A stretch of 64,000 nt of DNA from Solihabitans fulvus (GTDB lineage Bacteria; Actinomycetota; Actinomycetes; Mycobacteriales; Pseudonocardiaceae), in contig NZ_VUOB01000074.1 of the NCBI RefSeq assembly GCF_008386585.1, positions 1 through 64,000 of the forward strand, given 5' to 3'. The notes beneath the pieces were generated by a model that was not told where the DNA came from, made no database searches, and saw only the letters and a program-made list of their open reading frames with translations. Made by a program: the position numbers and the translations under genes. This document shows positions 7,146 through 16,325 of the stretch, piece after piece; within the stretch, counting starts at the first letter, position 1, and each line of letters starts with the position of its first letter.

Positions 7146-8840
7146 GTGGTGGAACAGCAAGGGGCGGAGCAGCTTGCCGAGACGGTGGCGCGGTTGCGCG
7201 AGGAGTTGGCCGGGATGCGGGAGGGCCAGCGCGGGCGCGCCATCATCGAGCAGGCCAAGGGCGTGCTGGCGACCGCGTTGGGTGTGACCCCGGAGGCCGC
7301 CTTCGACCACCTCAGGACGCTGTCCAGGGCAGGCGACCGCAAGGTCGGGGAACTCGCCGCCCAGCTCGTGAGCGCGGTAGCGCCCGAGCCCGACCCGGTC
7401 GCCGTCGCCGAGCTGCCCCCGGCGACGGCCGAGCTGCTGCGCTCGGTGCGCCGGGGGCAGCCGCGCCCCGGCTCCTCGGCCGTCCGGGGCGTGGTGTCGC
7501 ACCTGGTGCGCCACCACCGGCGCGGCGAGGAGGCCGGGGCGAGCGCCGAGGACCGCGCCGCGCTGCGGCTGGCCGTCGAGCGGGTGCGTGCCGCGGCCGA
7601 CCCCGCCGACCTGTTGGCGGCCTTCCGCGCCGGCAGCGCGTGGCCGACCGAAGCGACCACCGACCTGCTGTACCTGCTCGAGCCCGACGGCGCGTTGCGC
7701 CTGCTCGCTGGCCATGGGTTGGAGCCCGGGGTGCTCTCCGCGTGGCGGCGCATCCCGACCTCGCTGGAGATGCCGCTCACGGTGGTCGCACGCTTCGGGC
7801 TGCCGCTGTTCTACGACGACCAGGACAGCGCCGTCGCGGCCTACCCGCAGACCCAGCAGCTCGGCGAGCCGCCGCACGCACTGGCGGTGCTGCCGCTGAT
7901 CCGCGACGACCGGGTCACCGGGGCGCTGCGGCTCGGCTGGCCGCAGCCGCACCCCTTCACCGCCCGCGACCGTCGCTGTCTCGGCGCGCTGGCCGACGCG
8001 GTCGCCGGCTGGGTGGCCGACCACGGCACCGACACCGCCGCGTCCACGGCCGGGCCGCCAGCGCCCGACGCGGTGCTGGAGCCGCCGACGTCGGCGCTGA
8101 CGATCGTGGTGGAGACCTCGCTGGACCCGATGCTGGTGCTCACCCCGCGCCGAGGGCGGGACGGGCGCAGCGAGGTGACGGACTTCCGGATCGACTACGG
8201 CAACAGGGCCGTGGTCGACGCGGACGGCCGCACCATCGAGGAGATCGTCGGGCGCAGCCTGCTCGAGCTGTATCCGTCGATGGCGGGCGGGCGGGTGTTC
8301 AACGCGCTGGTCGACGTCGTGCGGCACAACCGGCTCGCCGACATCGACCACCTCACGCCCGACCCGATCCTGGACGCGTCGCCGCTGGCCGGCCGCACCT
8401 ACCGGATGCGGGCGGCGCGCCTGTGGGACGCGGTGCTGGTGACCTGGCATCCGGTGAGCAGGCCGGCGCCGTGGTCGGACCACACCGAGAACGAGGAGTT
8501 GTTGCGCAGCGCCGAAAAGGAGGACGTCGGCCTGTGGGTGTTCCATCCGGCGAGCGGGACGCTGCTCGGCAACCGGGTGCTGAGCACGATCCTCGGCAGC
8601 GACCCCGGCGGCGCGCCGGTCAAGCCGGAGGAGCTGCTGGTGCTGTTGGATCCGCGCGACCGCAGCCGCGCGCGGCGGGAGTTCCAGGACGCCGTGACCA
8701 GGGGAAACCAGCTGAGCACCGTGCTGAGGCTGGCCAGCGGGCCGGCCCGGCGGCGGCTGCACGTGACGGCCCGCCCCGAGTTCGACCGCGATGGCAACCT
8801 CGTGTTGCTGCGCGGGTCGAGCCGGCCGCTCGGCGACTAG
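7146..8840 (+). CDS. ANTAR-GAF-PAS regulatory protein
   Basis: 564 residues. Residues 5-75 form an ANTAR RNA-binding domain placed at the N-terminus: RGRAIIEQAKGVLATALGV, then AFDHLRTLSR and KVGELAAQLV. A GAF-like sensor follows (about 140-300: DLLYLLEPDGALRLLAGHGL, ALAVLPLIRDDRVTGALRLGW), then two PAS-like segments (about 320-440 and 455-560). ANTAR proteins bind paired hairpins in mRNA leaders to stop premature termination; many actinomycete members combine ANTAR with GAF/PAS. GTG at 7146 or 7149 follows GGAGG at 7136-7140. No kinase or phosphatase domain is seen. It stands just upstream of a stress sigma locus, so a shared role in stress signalling is likely. Confidence 0.85.
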   Translation: MVEQQGAEQLAETVARLREELAGMREGQRGRAIIEQAKGVLATALGVTPEAAFDHLRTLSRAGDRKVGELAAQLVSAVAPEPDPVAVAELPPATAELLRSVRRGQPRPGSSAVRGVVSHLVRHHRRGEEAGASAEDRAALRLAVERVRAAADPADLLAAFRAGSAWPTEATTDLLYLLEPDGALRLLAGHGLEPGVLSAWRRIPTSLEMPLTVVARFGLPLFYDDQDSAVAAYPQTQQLGEPPHALAVLPLIRDDRVTGALRLGWPQPHPFTARDRRCLGALADAVAGWVADHGTDTAASTAGPPAPDAVLEPPTSALTIVVETSLDPMLVLTPRRGRDGRSEVTDFRIDYGNRAVVDADGRTIEEIVGRSLLELYPSMAGGRVFNALVDVVRHNRLADIDHLTPDPILDASPLAGRTYRMRAARLWDAVLVTWHPVSRPAPWSDHTENEELLRSAEKEDVGLWVFHPASGTLLGNRVLSTILGSDPGGAPVKPEELLVLLDPRDRSRARREFQDAVTRGNQLSTVLRLASGPARRRLHVTARPEFDRDGNLVLLRGSSRPLGD

Positions 8841-8942
8841 CCTGCCAGGCCCCCAACGCGGCGCCAGGGCTCGTCGTCCCGGCTGTGCCCGTCGGTCCGC
8901 CTAGGCGGTGGCCGAGACACCAGGATCGTGATGTGCCGGCAG

Positions 8943-8968
8943 GTGTAGCCGCACCGTGCCAGGGGTAT
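8943..8968 (+). promoter_or_regulatory. Candidate SigB/SigF-type promoter
   Basis: GTGT at 8943-8946 and GGGTAT at 8963-8968 are separated by 16 bases. This fits the stress-sigma consensus of actinomycetes (GTTT or GnnT, 14-17 bases, GGGTAT). It lies about 145 bases upstream of the anti-sigma/sigma operon, so the operon is probably autoregulated. The rest of 8841-9112 shows no gene. Confidence 0.5.
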
Positions 8969-9112
8969 CCGGGTCGGGCGAGCCGAGCGAGAGGAGGCAC
9001 GTCGGATGGTCGTCCAACTGGCACACCACGTAACGTCATGCCCGTCAGCAGGGTCGACCGTGCGCGCTGTGCCGCGGTCGTCGTGCACCGAGCAGGATGT
9101 GCCGAGGTGATC

Positions 9113-9550
9113 GTGCCCAGTTCCCGCCACAACAACCTGGAGCCGTCGAGTCCGATGTGGGATGTGGAGATTCGCGTACGAGCCAACCCGGAGCACCTGT
9201 CGACGGTCCGGGTGGTCGCCGGCGACCTGGCCATGCGCGCCGACTTCGACCTCGACGCGGTCGAGGACCTGAAGCTGGCCGTCGACCAGGTGTGCTCGAC
9301 GCTGGTGGGTCTCGCCGTCGCCGAGTCGGACCTGACCTGCCGGTTCGAGGTGGCCGAGAGCGAGATCCGGGTGAGCGCCACGGCGGTCTCGGCGGGCGAG
9401 GCCCGGCCGGAGGACGACAAGTTCGGCTGGCGCGTGCTGACCTCGCTGACCGATTCGGCGCAGGTGGTGCAGCTGGGTGAGGCCGATCCCGGGAAGAACG
9501 GGGTGCGCGTCGAGTTCGTGAAGACGCCCTCGATGGCAGTCAACGGATGA
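9113..9550 (+). CDS. RsbW-like anti-sigma factor (HATPase fold)
   Basis: 145-residue protein. Visible are MWDVEIRVRANPEHLSTVRVVAGDLA, the N-box-like stretch DLDAVEDLKLAVDQVCSTLV, and a C-terminal GWRVLTSLTDSAQVV, as in actinomycete anti-sigma factors of the RsbW/UsfX type. It should bind and hold the sigma factor encoded next, releasing it on partner switching. The GTG at 9113 directly follows GAGGTGATC, a near-perfect complement of the 16S 3' end; GTG at 9107 is an alternative. The stop overlaps the sigma start by ATGA at 9547. No anti-anti-sigma gene is visible nearby; the ANTAR/PAS protein upstream may be part of the pathway. Confidence 0.85.
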   Translation: MPSSRHNNLEPSSPMWDVEIRVRANPEHLSTVRVVAGDLAMRADFDLDAVEDLKLAVDQVCSTLVGLAVAESDLTCRFEVAESEIRVSATAVSAGEARPEDDKFGWRVLTSLTDSAQVVQLGEADPGKNGVRVEFVKTPSMAVNG

Positions 9551-10344
9551 GCCATCCGAAGTCGACGTCCCCGGCGCCCGACACGGCCAGACACGAGTAC
9601 AGCCACCTCGCCCCGCTGTTCCTGCGCCTGGCGGAGCTGGCAGAGGACGACCCAGCCCGGGGCGAGGTGCGCGACGAGCTGGTCACCGGCCACCTGCCGT
9701 TGGCGCAACACATCGCGCAGCGCTTCAGCAACCGGGGCGAGCAGTCCGAGGATCTCGTGCAGGTCGCGACCATCGGCCTGATCAAGGCGATCGACCGGTT
9801 CGACCTGACGCGCGAGGTGGACTTCCTGTCCTTCGCGGTGCCCACGATCATGGGCGAGGTGCGCAGGCACTTCCGCGACACCAGCTGGTCCGTGCGGGTG
9901 CCGAGGCGGTTGAAGAACCTGCACCTGTCGATCAACTCGGCCGTCGGCGAGCTGTCCCAACAGCTCGGCAGGTCGCCGAGGCCGAGCGAGCTCGCCGCGC
10001 ACCTCGACGTCTCCGTCGAGGAGGTCTACGAGGGCCTGGCCGCCGCCAACGCCCACCGCAGCACCTCGCTGGACGACCTGTTGGTCAACGACGACTCGAC
10101 CAGCCTCGGTGACACCCTCGGCGAGCCCGATGTCGCGTTGGAGGAGATCGAGCAGCGGGAGGCCCTGCACCCATTGATCCAGCAGCTGCCCAAGCGGGAG
10201 CGGACGATCATCGTGTTGCGGTTCTTCGCGAACATGACGCAGACGCAGATCGCCGAGCAGGTCGGCGTCTCGCAGATGCACGTGTCCCGGTTGCTCTCCA
10301 GGACGTTGGCGAGGCTGCGCCGCGACCTCGCCGACGGGGAGTAG
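9547..10344 (+). CDS. SigB/SigF/SigG-family RNA polymerase sigma factor
   Basis: 265 residues, the usual length for this group. Region 2 is clear (LPLAQHIAQRFSNRGEQSEDLVQVATIGLIKAIDRFDL, FLSFAVPTIMGEVRRHFRDTSW), region 3 follows (VPRRLKNLHLSIN, LGRSPRPSELAAHLDVS), and region 4 ends the protein (LPKRERTIIVLRFFANMTQTQIAEQVGVSQMHVSRLL). It would direct polymerase to GTTT-n-GGGTAT promoters in stress or development. Translationally coupled to the anti-sigma gene. A hairpin separates it from the convergent metallophosphoesterase gene. Confidence 0.96.
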   Translation: MSHPKSTSPAPDTARHEYSHLAPLFLRLAELAEDDPARGEVRDELVTGHLPLAQHIAQRFSNRGEQSEDLVQVATIGLIKAIDRFDLTREVDFLSFAVPTIMGEVRRHFRDTSWSVRVPRRLKNLHLSINSAVGELSQQLGRSPRPSELAAHLDVSVEEVYEGLAAANAHRSTSLDDLLVNDDSTSLGDTLGEPDVALEEIEQREALHPLIQQLPKRERTIIVLRFFANMTQTQIAEQVGVSQMHVSRLLSRTLARLRRDLADGE

Positions 10345-10350
10345 TCCAGG

Positions 10351-10382
10351 TCGCCGGGTCGACCGTCGCGCCGGCCCGGCGA
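10351..10382. terminator. Hairpin between convergent genes
   Basis: Arms TCGCCGGG (10351-10358) and CCCGGCGA (10375-10382) form a perfect 8-bp stem with a 16-base loop, placed between the sigma gene and the convergent metallophosphoesterase gene. Likely bidirectional terminator. Confidence 0.55.
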
Positions 10383-10404
10383 TCCGTTTGCCAGCGAACC
10401 GTTG

Positions 10405-12036
10405 TCAGCCAAAGGGGTGCGGCAGCAACAGCTCCACGTTGCGATCCGATGGCGTGCCGGCCCCGATGCTCTCGCGTGCCGCGTTGTCCCTTGTCTGCCA
10501 GTAGTTCGCGGCCAGCTCGCGGGACAGTGCGGCGAGCGCGATGGGATCCGCTTCGCCGGTCCAGGCAAGCGGGCCGACGTGGTCGAGCACGGTGCCGACG
10601 ATCGACAGCGAGCCGTCCCGGTTGTCCAGCAGCTCGACGACCCTGGCCTGCTGCGGCCAGTCGATGTGCGACGCGGTGGTGACCTGCCAGAAACCGCCGG
10701 GCAGCACGGCGTTCTCGGCGCGCCGATGGCAGCGCACCGTGTTGGTGTGGGTGTGCCCGTTGACCCACAGCACGACGTTGGGGAACCGCAGCAGCAGGCG
10801 CAGCATCGGCTCGGCGAGCAGCCGACCTGACCCGTTGTCGTTGACGAGGCTGTCCAACGGGTGGTGGCTGAACAGCACGAACAGCCGGTCGGTCGCGTCG
10901 GGCTGGTCGACGAGCGAGCCGTCCTCGGCGAGGTGGCGGCGCGACCCCGCACGCAGCTGGTCCTCCAGCCACTCGAACTGCGCGAGGTCGAGCGAGCCCT
11001 CCCAGTGTCCGTGCGGGTTGACGGTGTCGAGGACGAGTCCGCGCACCACGCCGCTGTCGAAGGCGTAGTAGGCGGTGCCGTCGGCCACGTTGTCGTCGCC
11101 GAATCCGTGGCCGCGCGGCTTTCCGTCGGAGCGCAGGTGCTCGGCGACCCACTCGGTCCGCGTCACGTGCCGCCGCTCCGGGTCGGCGGTGACGGACACC
11201 ATCGGGGATTTCGCGAGCGCGGCCACTGCGGAGGGCTGCGCGCTCGCCAAACCGAGCAGCAGCCCCAGTTCGTCGGCGCCCTCGGGCAGGCCGACCGCCT
11301 TGCGGGTGCCGACGGTGGCGCGCGCCAGTTCGACGGTCGGCGGCACGGTGCCCTGCACCATGTTGTCGTGGTTGCCGTGCACCGCGTACCACGGCATGGA
11401 CAACCCGTTGGCCTGGAACGGTTTCGCGGCGGCGGCGAGCGCGCCGGGAGCCGTCGGGTAGCCGTACGCGGCGCGCGGCAGGTCGTCCGCGCAGCCCTCC
11501 GGCGTGCCGTCGGGATGCCAGTACCTGGTGTCGTAGGTGGCCGGATCGCTCGCGTGCACGCCCTCCCACCGGTTCGGGTCGCCCGAGCCGGGCCGCACCG
11601 TGCCGCCGTCGAGCACCGCGAGGTAGTTGCGCAACTCGTTGGCCTGGCAGGCATCCGTGGCGTCGCCGGTGGAGATCGCGAACGCCAGCGGCGTCGGCAC
11701 GTCGTTGACGGCCCGGACCATGGCTTCCGCGACGTGCGTGGTGAACATCTCCTGCGGCCGGTAGGTGCCGACGGCCGGAACCTGCTGCCGGTGCAGGGAG
11801 TCCGGGTCCGCGTGGCGTTCGAGGAACTCCACGCGGGTCGGCGACTGCGCGTCCATCACGTGCAGGTCCGACAGGTGCGCGAAGGCCAGCACCGACACGC
11901 GGGTGTCGCCCCGACCCGGCGCGGCGGCGGCCAGGTCCTCGCGGACCACGTGCGGCTCGCCGGGGGCGGCCAACAGCCGCTGGTAGCCCCGGTCGTCCTT
12001 GCCCGCCCGGACAATGCGGCGACGCGCGGTGTCCAC
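10405..12036 (-). CDS. Metallophosphoesterase (TIGR03767/PPA1498-like)
   Basis: 543-residue calcineurin-like phosphoesterase with long inserts. Metal motifs are AHLSDLHVMD, ISTGDATD, VHGNHDNM, LFSHHPLD and NGHTHTN, in the order D-x-H, GD, GNHD, H, GH-x-H. The length and spacing match the actinobacterial group modelled as TIGR03767 (PPA1498 family), from memory. No Tat or Sec signal is seen at this start, so it is probably cytoplasmic. GTG at 12036 overlaps the stop of the ABC ATPase (TAGTG), making it the last gene of the phosphonate transporter operon. A role in releasing phosphate from a phosphonate or phosphoester is plausible, but the substrate is unknown. Confidence 0.85.
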   Translation of the reverse strand: MDTARRRIVRAGKDDRGYQRLLAAPGEPHVVREDLAAAAPGRGDTRVSVLAFAHLSDLHVMDAQSPTRVEFLERHADPDSLHRQQVPAVGTYRPQEMFTTHVAEAMVRAVNDVPTPLAFAISTGDATDACQANELRNYLAVLDGGTVRPGSGDPNRWEGVHASDPATYDTRYWHPDGTPEGCADDLPRAAYGYPTAPGALAAAAKPFQANGLSMPWYAVHGNHDNMVQGTVPPTVELARATVGTRKAVGLPEGADELGLLLGLASAQPSAVAALAKSPMVSVTADPERRHVTRTEWVAEHLRSDGKPRGHGFGDDNVADGTAYYAFDSGVVRGLVLDTVNPHGHWEGSLDLAQFEWLEDQLRAGSRRHLAEDGSLVDQPDATDRLFVLFSHHPLDSLVNDNGSGRLLAEPMLRLLLRFPNVVLWVNGHTHTNTVRCHRRAENAVLPGGFWQVTTASHIDWPQQARVVELLDNRDGSLSIVGTVLDHVGPLAWTGEADPIALAALSRELAANYWQTRDNAARESIGAGTPSDRNVELLLPHPFG

Positions 12037-13118
12037 TACTCGCCCTCGGCGAGCAGCACGGGCTGCGGCGCGAACCGGACGGCGGCCTGTGCGCCCGGCT
12101 GGAGGTCGGCCGCAGTGACGCTTGGCAGGTCGGCCAGCAGCGTGGTGCCGTCGGGCAGCGTGGCGGTCACCCGCGTCACGGCTCCCCGGAAGCTGCGATC
12201 GCTCACCAGCGCCTGGCCATCGGCCTCGGCCGTGAGCGTGACGGATTCGGGCCGCAGCAACACCTTCACGAGTTGTCCGTCGCGTGCGCCGGCCGGTTCC
12301 GCCAACGTCAGCCGGTGGCCAGCGACCACGACCTCCTGCCCGGCGACGACACCGGGCACGTGGTTCATGGTGCCGACGAACTCGGCGACGAACGCCGTGG
12401 CCGGCCGCTGGTACAGCTCGGCCGGGGTGTCGCACTGCTCAAGTCGGCCCGAGCGCATCACGCCGACCCGGTCGGCGATGGACAGCGCCTCCTCCTGGTC
12501 GTGCGTCACGAACAGCGTCGTGATGCCGACCCGCAGCTGGAGGCGGCGGATCTCGTCGCGCAGCTGGGTGCGCACCTGGGCGTCGAGCGCGGACAGCGGC
12601 TCGTCGAGCAGCAGCACGCGCGGCTCGATGGCCAGCGCCCTGGCGAGCGCGACCCGCTGCTGCTGGCCGCCGGAGAGCTGGTGCGGGTAGCGGTGCCCGT
12701 GCGAGTCGAGGCCGACCAGCTCCAGCAGTTCCTGCGCGCGCCTGCGGCGGGTGGCGGCCGCGACACCGCGCAGCCGCAGCCCGAACGCGACGTTGTCGCG
12801 CACCGCGAGGTTCGGGAACAGGCTGTAGGACTGGAAGACCATGCCCATGTCGCGCTTGTTCGCCGGCACACCCGTCACGTCGCCGCCGTCGACGAGGACC
12901 TCGCCGGCGTCGACCTGCTCGAGGCCGGCCAGCACCCGCAGCGCGGTCGTCTTGCCGCAGCCGGACGGGCCGAGCAGGGCGACCAGCTCACCCGGCGCGA
13001 TGGCCAGGTCGAGCCCGTCCAGCGCGGCGACCTCGCCGAACGAGCGGCGCAGCCCTCGGAACTCCACCGAGGTGCCCGCGCGCTTGACGGCCTCGGGTGC
13101 GGCTTCGGTAACAGTCAT
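12036..13118 (-). CDS. ABC transporter ATP-binding protein (2-AEP/iron type)
   Basis: About 360 residues. Walker A GPSGCGKTT, Q-loop VFQSYSLFP, signature LSGGQQQRVALARAL, Walker B VLLLDEPLSALD and switch FVTHDQEEA are all intact. A C-terminal TOBE domain (about 265-360) makes it the long, MOI-type ATPase used by 2-aminoethylphosphonate, spermidine and iron importers. ATG at 13118 has GAGG 9 bases upstream; an ATG at 13133 overlaps the permease stop (ATGA) and would add five residues. It energises the two permeases upstream in the operon. Confidence 0.92.
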   Translation of the reverse strand: MTVTEAAPEAVKRAGTSVEFRGLRRSFGEVAALDGLDLAIAPGELVALLGPSGCGKTTALRVLAGLEQVDAGEVLVDGGDVTGVPANKRDMGMVFQSYSLFPNLAVRDNVAFGLRLRGVAAATRRRRAQELLELVGLDSHGHRYPHQLSGGQQQRVALARALAIEPRVLLLDEPLSALDAQVRTQLRDEIRRLQLRVGITTLFVTHDQEEALSIADRVGVMRSGRLEQCDTPAELYQRPATAFVAEFVGTMNHVPGVVAGQEVVVAGHRLTLAEPAGARDGQLVKVLLRPESVTLTAEADGQALVSDRSFRGAVTRVTATLPDGTTLLADLPSVTAADLQPGAQAAVRFAPQPVLLAEGE

Positions 13119-13129
13119 CGACAACGACC

Positions 13130-13930
13130 TCATGAGGCACTCGGGGTGAACGGCCGGAGTTCGCGGGTGCGGCGGCCGGACACGATGGAGAGCAGGAACA
13201 ACAGCACGAAGACGATCAGCAGGCTCAGCAGCGACACCGCGACGGACACGCCGGCGTCGGTGCGGCCGGTGCTGACCATCCACACCGGGAAGGTCTGCAT
13301 CAGCAGGATGCTGGACAGGGTGTACTCACCCATCACCAGCGCCAGGTTCAGCAGCGCCGCGCCGAGCACCGCGGTGCGGATGTTGGGCAGCACCACGCGA
13401 AGCAGCACGACCGGCCAGCTGGCGCCGAGCCCGCGCGCGGCCTCGACCAGGGTGGCCAGCGGGATCGCGGACAGCCCGGCGTCCAGCGTCCGGTAGGTGA
13501 ACGGCAGCGCGAGGATCACGTACTCGAACACCAGGATCAGCGGCGTGCCGTTCACGATCTCGGGGGCGTCCTGGAACACCACGAGCACACCGTTGACCAA
13601 CACGATCGGCGGAATCACCAGTGGCAGCAGGCTGATTCCCTCGACGAACCGCTTCAGCTTGGGGCGACGCAGGTGCACCCAGCTGACGGTGGGCACCATC
13701 AGCAGCAGCGTCAGCGCGACGGTGCCGAACGCGACCCACAGCGAGGTGAACAGCGTGTCCAGCAACCCGGGGTAGGACAGCAGCCTGCCCCACGCGGCGA
13801 AGCTGTGCGTGTTGTGCACGTCGCGGAGGCTGAACTCGAGCGAGGCGACCATCGGCAGCAGGAAGTAGAGGCCGGCGACCACCAGCACGATCACGGGCCA
13901 ACGCGCGGCGCGGCGACGTTGCGTGCTCAT
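13130..13930 (-). CDS. ABC transporter permease, second subunit
   Basis: 266-residue inner-membrane permease of the binding-protein-dependent type. About six membrane segments are visible, beginning with WPVIVLVVAGLYFLLPMV, and the cytoplasmic EAA loop is VEAARGLGASWPVVLLRVVLP. ATG at 13930 overlaps the stop of the first permease (ATGA). Family resemblance is to the permeases of 2-aminoethylphosphonate/thiamine/iron importers. Substrate is inferred from the neighbouring phosphonate oxygenases. Confidence 0.92.
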   Translation of the reverse strand: MSTQRRRAARWPVIVLVVAGLYFLLPMVASLEFSLRDVHNTHSFAAWGRLLSYPGLLDTLFTSLWVAFGTVALTLLLMVPTVSWVHLRRPKLKRFVEGISLLPLVIPPIVLVNGVLVVFQDAPEIVNGTPLILVFEYVILALPFTYRTLDAGLSAIPLATLVEAARGLGASWPVVLLRVVLPNIRTAVLGAALLNLALVMGEYTLSSILLMQTFPVWMVSTGRTDAGVSVAVSLLSLLIVFVLLFLLSIVSGRRTRELRPFTPSAS

Positions 13931-14853
13931 CCCAGCCACCTCGCCGTCCGCCGCTGGATCCTGTAGTAGACGGCCATCACGAGCCCAACCACGATGACCA
14001 TGCCCAGCCCCAGCGCCTTGCCGAGGTTCTGCTGGTCGGCGACGACGTTGCCGGACACCAGGGCGCCGATCTGGATCGGCACCAGGCCGATGATCCCGTT
14101 GGTCAGCGCCTCGGCCGTCGCGAACGCCGACAGGGAGTTGGCGAACAACAACAACAGGGACGCCAGGAACGGCGGCAGCAGCACGGGTCCCGCGACGTGC
14201 CGCCAGTACTGCCAGCGGGTCGCGCCGAGGTTCTCCGCCGCCTCGCGCCACTGCTCGCGCATGCCCTCCAGCGCCGGGGTGAACACGATCAGCATCAGCG
14301 GCACCTGGAAGTAGATGTACACGATCGCGATGCCGGTGAAGCCGAACAGCGTGAAGCCGCCCTGGTAGATGTCCAGGCCCACGGCGGCCAACGCCTTGGT
14401 GACGATGCCGATGCTGCCGAGCGTCGCGATGAACGCGAACGCCAGCTGCACGCCGCCGAAGTTGGCGAGCACACCCGACGCGCTCGTGACCGCCTTGCGC
14501 AGCACGCCATCCGGCCGACGGCTGAGGACGGCCTGCGCGAGGACGGCGCCGAGCACGGCACCGACGACGGCGGTCAGCGCGGACAGCTCGATGCTGGTGA
14601 CGAAGGCCCGCCCGTACTGGTCGGACACCGCCGTGGTGACGTTGTCGGTGGTGAACGCGCCGTCGTTGTCCTGGAACGCGCCGACCACGACCATCACCAC
14701 CGGCGCGGCGAGGAAGAGTCCGGTGTAGGCAAGGAAAGGCAGCAGGCCGAGCAGGCCCGCCGCGCGTGCTACCCACCGGCGTCCGGTGGGCCGGGCGGGC
14801 GCGGCGGAGAGTCCCGCCGCGCCCGTCCTGGTCGTCGTGTTGCTGACTGTCAT
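13927..14853 (-). CDS. ABC transporter permease, first subunit
   Basis: 308 residues with about six membrane segments after a 35-residue cytoplasmic tail; the EAA loop is EAAENLGATRWQYWRHVAGPVL. It pairs with the next permease to form the channel. ATG at 14853 is preferred because it is 4 bases beyond the binding-protein stop; a longer frame starting upstream would overlap that gene. Confidence 0.92.
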   Translation of the reverse strand: MTVSNTTTRTGAAGLSAAPARPTGRRWVARAAGLLGLLPFLAYTGLFLAAPVVMVVVGAFQDNDGAFTTDNVTTAVSDQYGRAFVTSIELSALTAVVGAVLGAVLAQAVLSRRPDGVLRKAVTSASGVLANFGGVQLAFAFIATLGSIGIVTKALAAVGLDIYQGGFTLFGFTGIAIVYIYFQVPLMLIVFTPALEGMREQWREAAENLGATRWQYWRHVAGPVLLPPFLASLLLLFANSLSAFATAEALTNGIIGLVPIQIGALVSGNVVADQQNLGKALGLGMVIVVGLVMAVYYRIQRRTARWLG

Positions 14854-14857
14854 CAGA

Positions 14858-16003
14858 TCAGCCGAGCGCCTTCGCCCACTCCGCCGCGACAACCTTCTTG
14901 GCCGCGTCGATCTGGTCGTTGGTCGGGAACTTCACGTCGTTGGACACCTGCGGCAGCGCGGCGACAGCGGCCTTGTCCGCAGTGCCGGCTGCGGTCATCT
15001 TCGGCAGCCGCACCGGGCGGGACTGCCCCTTGAGCCACAGGTTCTGGCCCTCGTCGGAGAACAGGAACTCCTCCCACAGCCTGGCGGCGGCGGGGTGCGG
15101 CGCGGTCTTGCTGATGGCCTGGCAGTAGAAGTTCGAGTACACGCCGTCCGAGGGGACGGTGACCTTCCAGTCGACCTTGCCGGTCAGCTTCTTGGCGTAG
15201 CCGGCCTCGAGGTAGTCCCAGTCGACGGTGATCGGCGTCTGGCCGCTCTCGATGGTCGCGGCGTTCGCGCTGACCGGGATGAAGTTGCCGGCCTTCTTCA
15301 GGTCGGCGAAGAACTGGATGCCCGGCTTGATGTCGTCGAAGGAACCGCCGTTGGCCAGCGCCGCAGCGTAGACGCCGGCGAACGCCGCGCCTGCCTTGGT
15401 CGGGTCGCCGTTGAGGGCGATCTTGCCGGCGTACTCGGGCTTCTTCAGATCGGCGAAGCTCTTGGGCGGGTTGGGCACCTTGGCGGCGTCGTAGCCGATG
15501 GAGATGAAGCCGCCGTAGTCGTTGAACCAGTTGCCGGCAGTGTCCTTCTGGGTGTCGGGGATGTCGGCCCAGGTGGCGACCTTGTAGGGCGCGAGCAGGC
15601 CGTCCTTGGTCGCGGACAGGGCGAAAGCGCCGCCGAGGTCGAGCACGTCCGGCGCGCGGTTCTGGCCCTTGAGCTGCTTGACGGCGTTGATCTCGTCCTG
15701 GCTGGTGCCCTCGGGGTTGGTCTCGTTGATCTTCAGGCCGTACTTGTTCTTGAAGGCGTCCAGGATCTCGCCGTAGTTGGCCCAGTCGTGCGGCAGGGTG
15801 ATGACGTTGAGCTCGCCCTCGGCCTTGGCCGCGGCGACCAGCTTGTCCATGCCACCCAGGTCGGCAACGGACACGGCAGTGTCGGGCTTGCCCGAACTGT
15901 TGCCGTTGCTCGCGGTGGTCGCGTTCGAGCCGCCCCCGCATGCGGTGGCGGACAGCGCCAGGATGGCGGTACCCGCGACGAGACCAACGAACCTTCTGTT
16001 CAC
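14858..16003 (-). CDS. Substrate-binding lipoprotein of phosphonate-type ABC transporter
   Basis: 381 residues. A lipoprotein signal ends in LSATACGGGS, with Cys22 as the lipidated residue. The mature part is a periplasmic-type binding protein of the iron/putrescine/2-aminoethylphosphonate group (GELNVITLPHDWANYGEILDAFKNKYG; PITVDWDYLEAGYAKK). It is the first gene of the transporter operon and would capture the substrate outside the membrane. The family alone would allow iron or polyamines; the adjacent PhnZ-like and PhnY*/TmpA-like genes make a 2-aminoethylphosphonate or its methylated form the best guess. Confidence 0.9.
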   Translation of the reverse strand: MNRRFVGLVAGTAILALSATACGGGSNATTASNGNSSGKPDTAVSVADLGGMDKLVAAAKAEGELNVITLPHDWANYGEILDAFKNKYGLKINETNPEGTSQDEINAVKQLKGQNRAPDVLDLGGAFALSATKDGLLAPYKVATWADIPDTQKDTAGNWFNDYGGFISIGYDAAKVPNPPKSFADLKKPEYAGKIALNGDPTKAGAAFAGVYAAALANGGSFDDIKPGIQFFADLKKAGNFIPVSANAATIESGQTPITVDWDYLEAGYAKKLTGKVDWKVTVPSDGVYSNFYCQAISKTAPHPAAARLWEEFLFSDEGQNLWLKGQSRPVRLPKMTAAGTADKAAVAALPQVSNDVKFPTNDQIDAAKKVVAAEWAKALG

Positions 16004-16241
16004 TGCGATGTCCTCCGACGATGTGTGGTGTGCCCAGCGGACAGTCCACGAAGTGCGTTGCGTGGAGATGAACTGGTGATGGCGCGTCGCCGCCCCCGAG
16101 GTGCACGGTGGGCTGTCGCGCTCACTGTGCGACCACCCGACCTCGGCCGGTCACGAAAATCGGCCTCTGGCGAGCGGAAACGTGCTGGTGGGGGTGTCGA
16201 GCGGGGCTGACGGTAGTGCGGGCTTGGCTGGATAGGCTCAA

Positions 16242-16257
16242 ACATGTCCGTACATGT
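16242..16257. promoter_or_regulatory. Candidate GntR operator in divergent promoter
   Basis: ACATGT-CCGT-ACATGT, two palindromic half-sites 4 bases apart, lies in the 322-base region between the transporter operon (starting at 16003, minus) and the GntR gene (16326, plus). The half-site AACATGT recurs upstream of the dioxygenase gene at 18954-18961 (minus strand). The rest of 16004-16325 holds no gene. Confidence 0.6.
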
Positions 16258-16325
16258 AGGCAAACTTTCGGCGACGCCGACCGACCGGGCGCGGGGCCGG
16301 ATCCGGCCCGGATAACCTCACTGAC

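Noticed and set aside
6888-8762. Long minus-strand reading frame over the ANTAR gene
   Set aside because: It extends upstream from the WhiB frame with Arg/Pro/His-rich text and no domain; it mirrors the high-GC coding strand of the ANTAR gene.
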